DNA of 6,593 nucleotides, from assembly GCA_018609665.1 (NCBI GenBank), contig JAHENN010000256.1, positions 1 to 6,593 on the forward strand. Direction: 5' to 3'. The notes beneath the pieces were generated by a model. It did not search any database. It saw only the letters and a program-made list of their open reading frames with translations, and was not told the origin of the DNA. Positions 5,152-6,593 of this stretch are shown in pieces. The DNA comes from Haloarculaceae archaeon. GTDB lineage: Archaea > Halobacteriota > Halobacteria > Halobacteriales > Haloarculaceae. Each line of letters begins with the position of its first letter. The first letter of the stretch is position 1. The position numbers and the translations under genes are program-made.

Positions 5152-5643
5152 ATGCTCTCGGACATCGACAACGCCCGCAGACTGATGCTACTGCTCGGCG
5201 ACGAGGGGTTCACCGAGGCGCTGACGCAGGCCGAGGAGCTCGTCGAGGACGCCAACGACACCCTCGAGCGGGTCGAGGACATCGAAGACGAGGCCGCCGA
5301 GGCGGTGAAGGAGGCCAACGAGACGCTGCTGGCCGTCGACCGTCGGCTCGACAAGGTCGACCGGACGATCAGCCTGCTGGAGGCGAAGATCGAGGCCGGG
5401 TTCAGCCTCGCGTTCTTCGTCTTCGCGGCCGACGCCTTCTTCAGCGGCGACCTGCTGTTCGCCGCCGGGCTCACGATTCTGGGGCTGCTCGGCGCCGGCC
5501 AGCTCGCCATTACCATCGTCAACATTCCACAGGTCGAGAAGCTCTGGGCGGCCGCGGTTTACCTTTTCGAGCGGCTCGACGAACGGCTCGAGGACAGGGA
5601 CGACGGAACCGACGAGCGGGACGCCACCGACGACCGGGCGTAG
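5152..5643 (+). CDS. Coiled-coil protein with two C-proximal membrane helices, unknown function
   Basis: I do not recognise this 163-residue protein. Residues about 18-82 form an acidic, Leu/Ala/Val-spaced heptad-like helix (EALTQAEELVEDANDTLERV onward) consistent with a coiled coil. Two membrane helices follow, about 83-98 and 101-124, joined by a very short SGD turn. An amphipathic helix and a strongly charged tail (about 143-163, rich in Asp, Glu and Arg) close the protein. The short turn predicts a hairpin with both ends on the same, probably cytoplasmic, side. Such a layout suits a membrane-tethered scaffold or oligomeric sensor, but nothing identifies a partner. ATG 5152 is preferred over TTG 5146, which would only add two residues. 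The gene follows the tandem repeat and converges on the DUF302 gene with 27 nt between the stops. Confidence 0.78.
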   Translation: MLSDIDNARRLMLLLGDEGFTEALTQAEELVEDANDTLERVEDIEDEAAEAVKEANETLLAVDRRLDKVDRTISLLEAKIEAGFSLAFFVFAADAFFSGDLLFAAGLTILGLLGAGQLAITIVNIPQVEKLWAAAVYLFERLDERLEDRDDGTDERDATDDRA

Positions 5644-5670
5644 CCCGGCGCGGCCGGCGGTCGCACGTCA

Positions 5671-6186
5671 TCACTCCTCGCCGGTCGCCAACTGCCGCAG
5701 CAGGTCCCCGATGGCCTCCAGGCGGTCGTCCTGGCCGTCGATGCCGTGTCTGTCGGCGAGGTACGCCGGGTCGTTGTAGCTGACCCGCACCGTCGAGCCG
5801 TCCGTCCAGACGAGCAGCTTCTGCGGCAGGTCGACGGCGACGCTCCGGGCCGCCCGCATCAGCGGCGTCCCGGCGTCGGGGTTGCCGAAGATGAACAGCG
5901 TCGTCGGCGGCAGCTCCCGGTCGACCGAGGCGGCGTTTTCCGCGTGGTCGACCGTCGCCAGCAGGGTCGCCCCCGACGCCTCGATGTCGGCCTCGATGCG
6001 GTCGACGGTCGCCTCGAACTCCTCCTCGACGGTGACGGTGACCAGTCCTGTCTGGTCCTGCGTCTCGGTGTCGGTGTCGCTCTCGCTCATGCGTGTTGGG
6101 GTCGCCTCCTCCTCGCCGGCCGTACAGCCCGCGGCGGCGGCCGCGGTGGTGGTGCCGAGCAGCCGGAGCAGCGTTCGTCGCTCCAT
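5671..6186 (-). CDS. DUF302-domain lipoprotein, Tat-type signal
   Basis: The 171-residue product begins ERRTLLRLLG, a twin-arginine motif (R3, R4), then an Ala-rich hydrophobic stretch and AAAGC, a lipobox-like site with C21. This predicts Tat export and lipid anchoring outside the membrane, a frequent haloarchaeal arrangement. A Glu/Asp/Thr-rich spacer (24-47) precedes a full DUF302 domain (about 48-168) with FIFGNPDAGTPLM (98-110), AVDLPQKLLVWTDG (117-130) and VSYNDPAYLADRHGI (135-149), all characteristic of the family. DUF302 has no established biochemical role; members occur alone or near redox genes. ATG at 6186 is chosen over one at 6213 because it directly precedes the RR motif, and the earlier one falls in the AT-rich promoter. 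The coiled-coil gene converges from the other side. Confidence 0.88.
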   Translation of the reverse strand: MERRTLLRLLGTTTAAAAAGCTAGEEEATPTRMSESDTDTETQDQTGLVTVTVEEEFEATVDRIEADIEASGATLLATVDHAENAASVDRELPPTTLFIFGNPDAGTPLMRAARSVAVDLPQKLLVWTDGSTVRVSYNDPAYLADRHGIDGQDDRLEAIGDLLRQLATGEE

Positions 6187-6212
6187 CCGGGTCGTGGTGC
6201 TTCGCCCGCACA

Positions 6213-6222
6213 CAAATTATTT
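6213..6222 (-). promoter_or_regulatory. TATA-like element of the DUF302 gene
   Basis: On the minus strand AAATAATTT lies about 27-36 nt before the ATG at 6186, inside the most AT-rich stretch of the window (6211-6232). The spacing predicts an mRNA start within a few nt of the start codon. A second AT cluster, AATATTA, lies just upstream. Confidence 0.55.
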
Positions 6223-6287
6223 TCGTAATATTGTCGTCGAAAGCTTCCGCCGGTGACGGTGACGTCGGGAGCGGCGGCTGGCTCCGC

Positions 6288-6593
6288 CTACCGGCGTCGG
6301 TAGACGAGCAGCGCGGCCGCGAGCAGTCCGACCAGCGCGACGAGGGGCGTGAAGCCGGGGCCGTCGGCGATGGTCGGCGTCCCGCGGTCCGCGGGAACGT
6401 TGCCGCCGCCGTCGTTCTGCGGCTGTCGCTGCGTCTGCGTCGCCTGCCCGCCGCCGTCGTTGCCGGCGCCCTGCCCGGATTCCTCGTCGACCTCGTTGCC
6501 GCCGGGGTCGGCGCCGCCACCGGCATCGTTGCCGCCGCCGTCGGCACCGCCACCACCGCCGCCACCGCCGCCGCCGTCGGCACCGCCACCACC
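6288..6593 (-). CDS. Secreted cell-surface protein, C-terminal part with PGF-CTERM anchor; 5' part beyond the right edge
   Basis: Only the last 101 residues are visible. They start with a low-complexity Gly/Asp/Asn linker (about 1-50, including ten consecutive glycines), then a Gln/Thr-rich stretch (QATQTQRQPQN). The end is a textbook PGF-CTERM signal: DGPGFTPLVALVGLLAAALL followed by VYRRR. In haloarchaea this tripartite tail (PGF motif, hydrophobic helix, basic end) is processed by archaeosortase A, which removes the helix and attaches the protein to membrane lipid, as in the S-layer glycoprotein. The functional domain lies outside the window, so the protein could be an S-layer-like glycoprotein, an enzyme or a binding protein. 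A 27-bp stretch is perfectly duplicated in the Gly linker. The DUF302 gene follows in the same direction with its own promoter. Confidence 0.87.
   Translation of the reverse strand, partial: GGGGADGGGGGGGGGGADGGGNDAGGGADPGGNEVDEESGQGAGNDGGGQATQTQRQPQNDGGGNVPADRGTPTIADGPGFTPLVALVGLLAAALLVYRRR
6531..6593. repeat. Perfect 27-bp duplication in the Gly-linker coding sequence
   Basis: Positions 6531-6557 and 6567-6593 are identical, giving a 36-bp period that keeps the reading frame. The repeated unit encodes GGGGADGGG. More copies may continue past the right edge. The repeat probably lets the linker length vary by slippage. Confidence 0.7.

Noticed and set aside
5644..5670. Bidirectional terminator between the convergent genes
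   Set aside because: The 27 nt are GC-rich with no convincing stem or T-run on either strand.
4065..5783. 572-codon plus-strand open frame over the ATP-grasp and coiled-coil genes
   Set aside because: Extremely Arg/Gly/Pro-rich frame-shifted reading of two real genes.

Overview
The window looks like chromosomal DNA from a halophilic archaeon (class Halobacteria). Base composition is very GC-rich with GC-rich third codon positions. The proteins are strongly acidic. Several genes have a TATA-like element about 25-30 nt before the start codon and almost no leader. Further lineage markers are a PGF-CTERM surface-anchor tail, a small CPxCG-type zinc-ribbon protein and a Tat-type lipoprotein signal. 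No rRNA, tRNA, CRISPR array, transposase or phage gene is visible. The species cannot be named from this sequence.

Left third (1-2480), aerobic respiration. A minus-strand gene cut by the left edge encodes heme O synthase (CtaB), with a heme A synthase-like four-helix domain fused ahead of the UbiA prenyltransferase domain. Divergent from it, across a 99-nt promoter region, are coxB (subunit II, complete CuA site) and coxC (subunit III) of a terminal heme-copper oxidase. Together these supply heme modification and two of the three core subunits. The catalytic subunit I is not in the window. A 10-bp stem-loop follows coxC.

Gap (2481-3081), about 600 nt with no convincing gene. It holds a GC-rich block dense in inverted repeats, bracketed by an 8-bp direct repeat, then an unusually AT-richer stretch of about 80 nt (54% GC).

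Middle (3082-4989). A 48-codon zinc-ribbon gene is followed closely by a 131-codon acidic protein of unknown function. The spacing suggests translational coupling. A free-standing ATP-grasp ligase-like gene with its own apparent leaderless promoter comes next.

Right third (4990-6593). Three tandem copies of a 27-bp repeat precede a gene for a coiled-coil protein with two membrane helices. This gene converges on a minus-strand DUF302 protein with a Tat/lipobox signal. Beyond it lies the C-terminal end of a second minus-strand gene: a glycine-rich linker and a PGF-CTERM anchor of a secreted cell-surface protein that runs off the right edge.

No clearly new multi-gene system is visible. The points most worth a second look are the CtaA-like/CtaB fusion lacking an expected glutamate, the zinc-ribbon/unknown gene pair, the hairpin-dense intergenic block, and the 27-bp tandem repeat.
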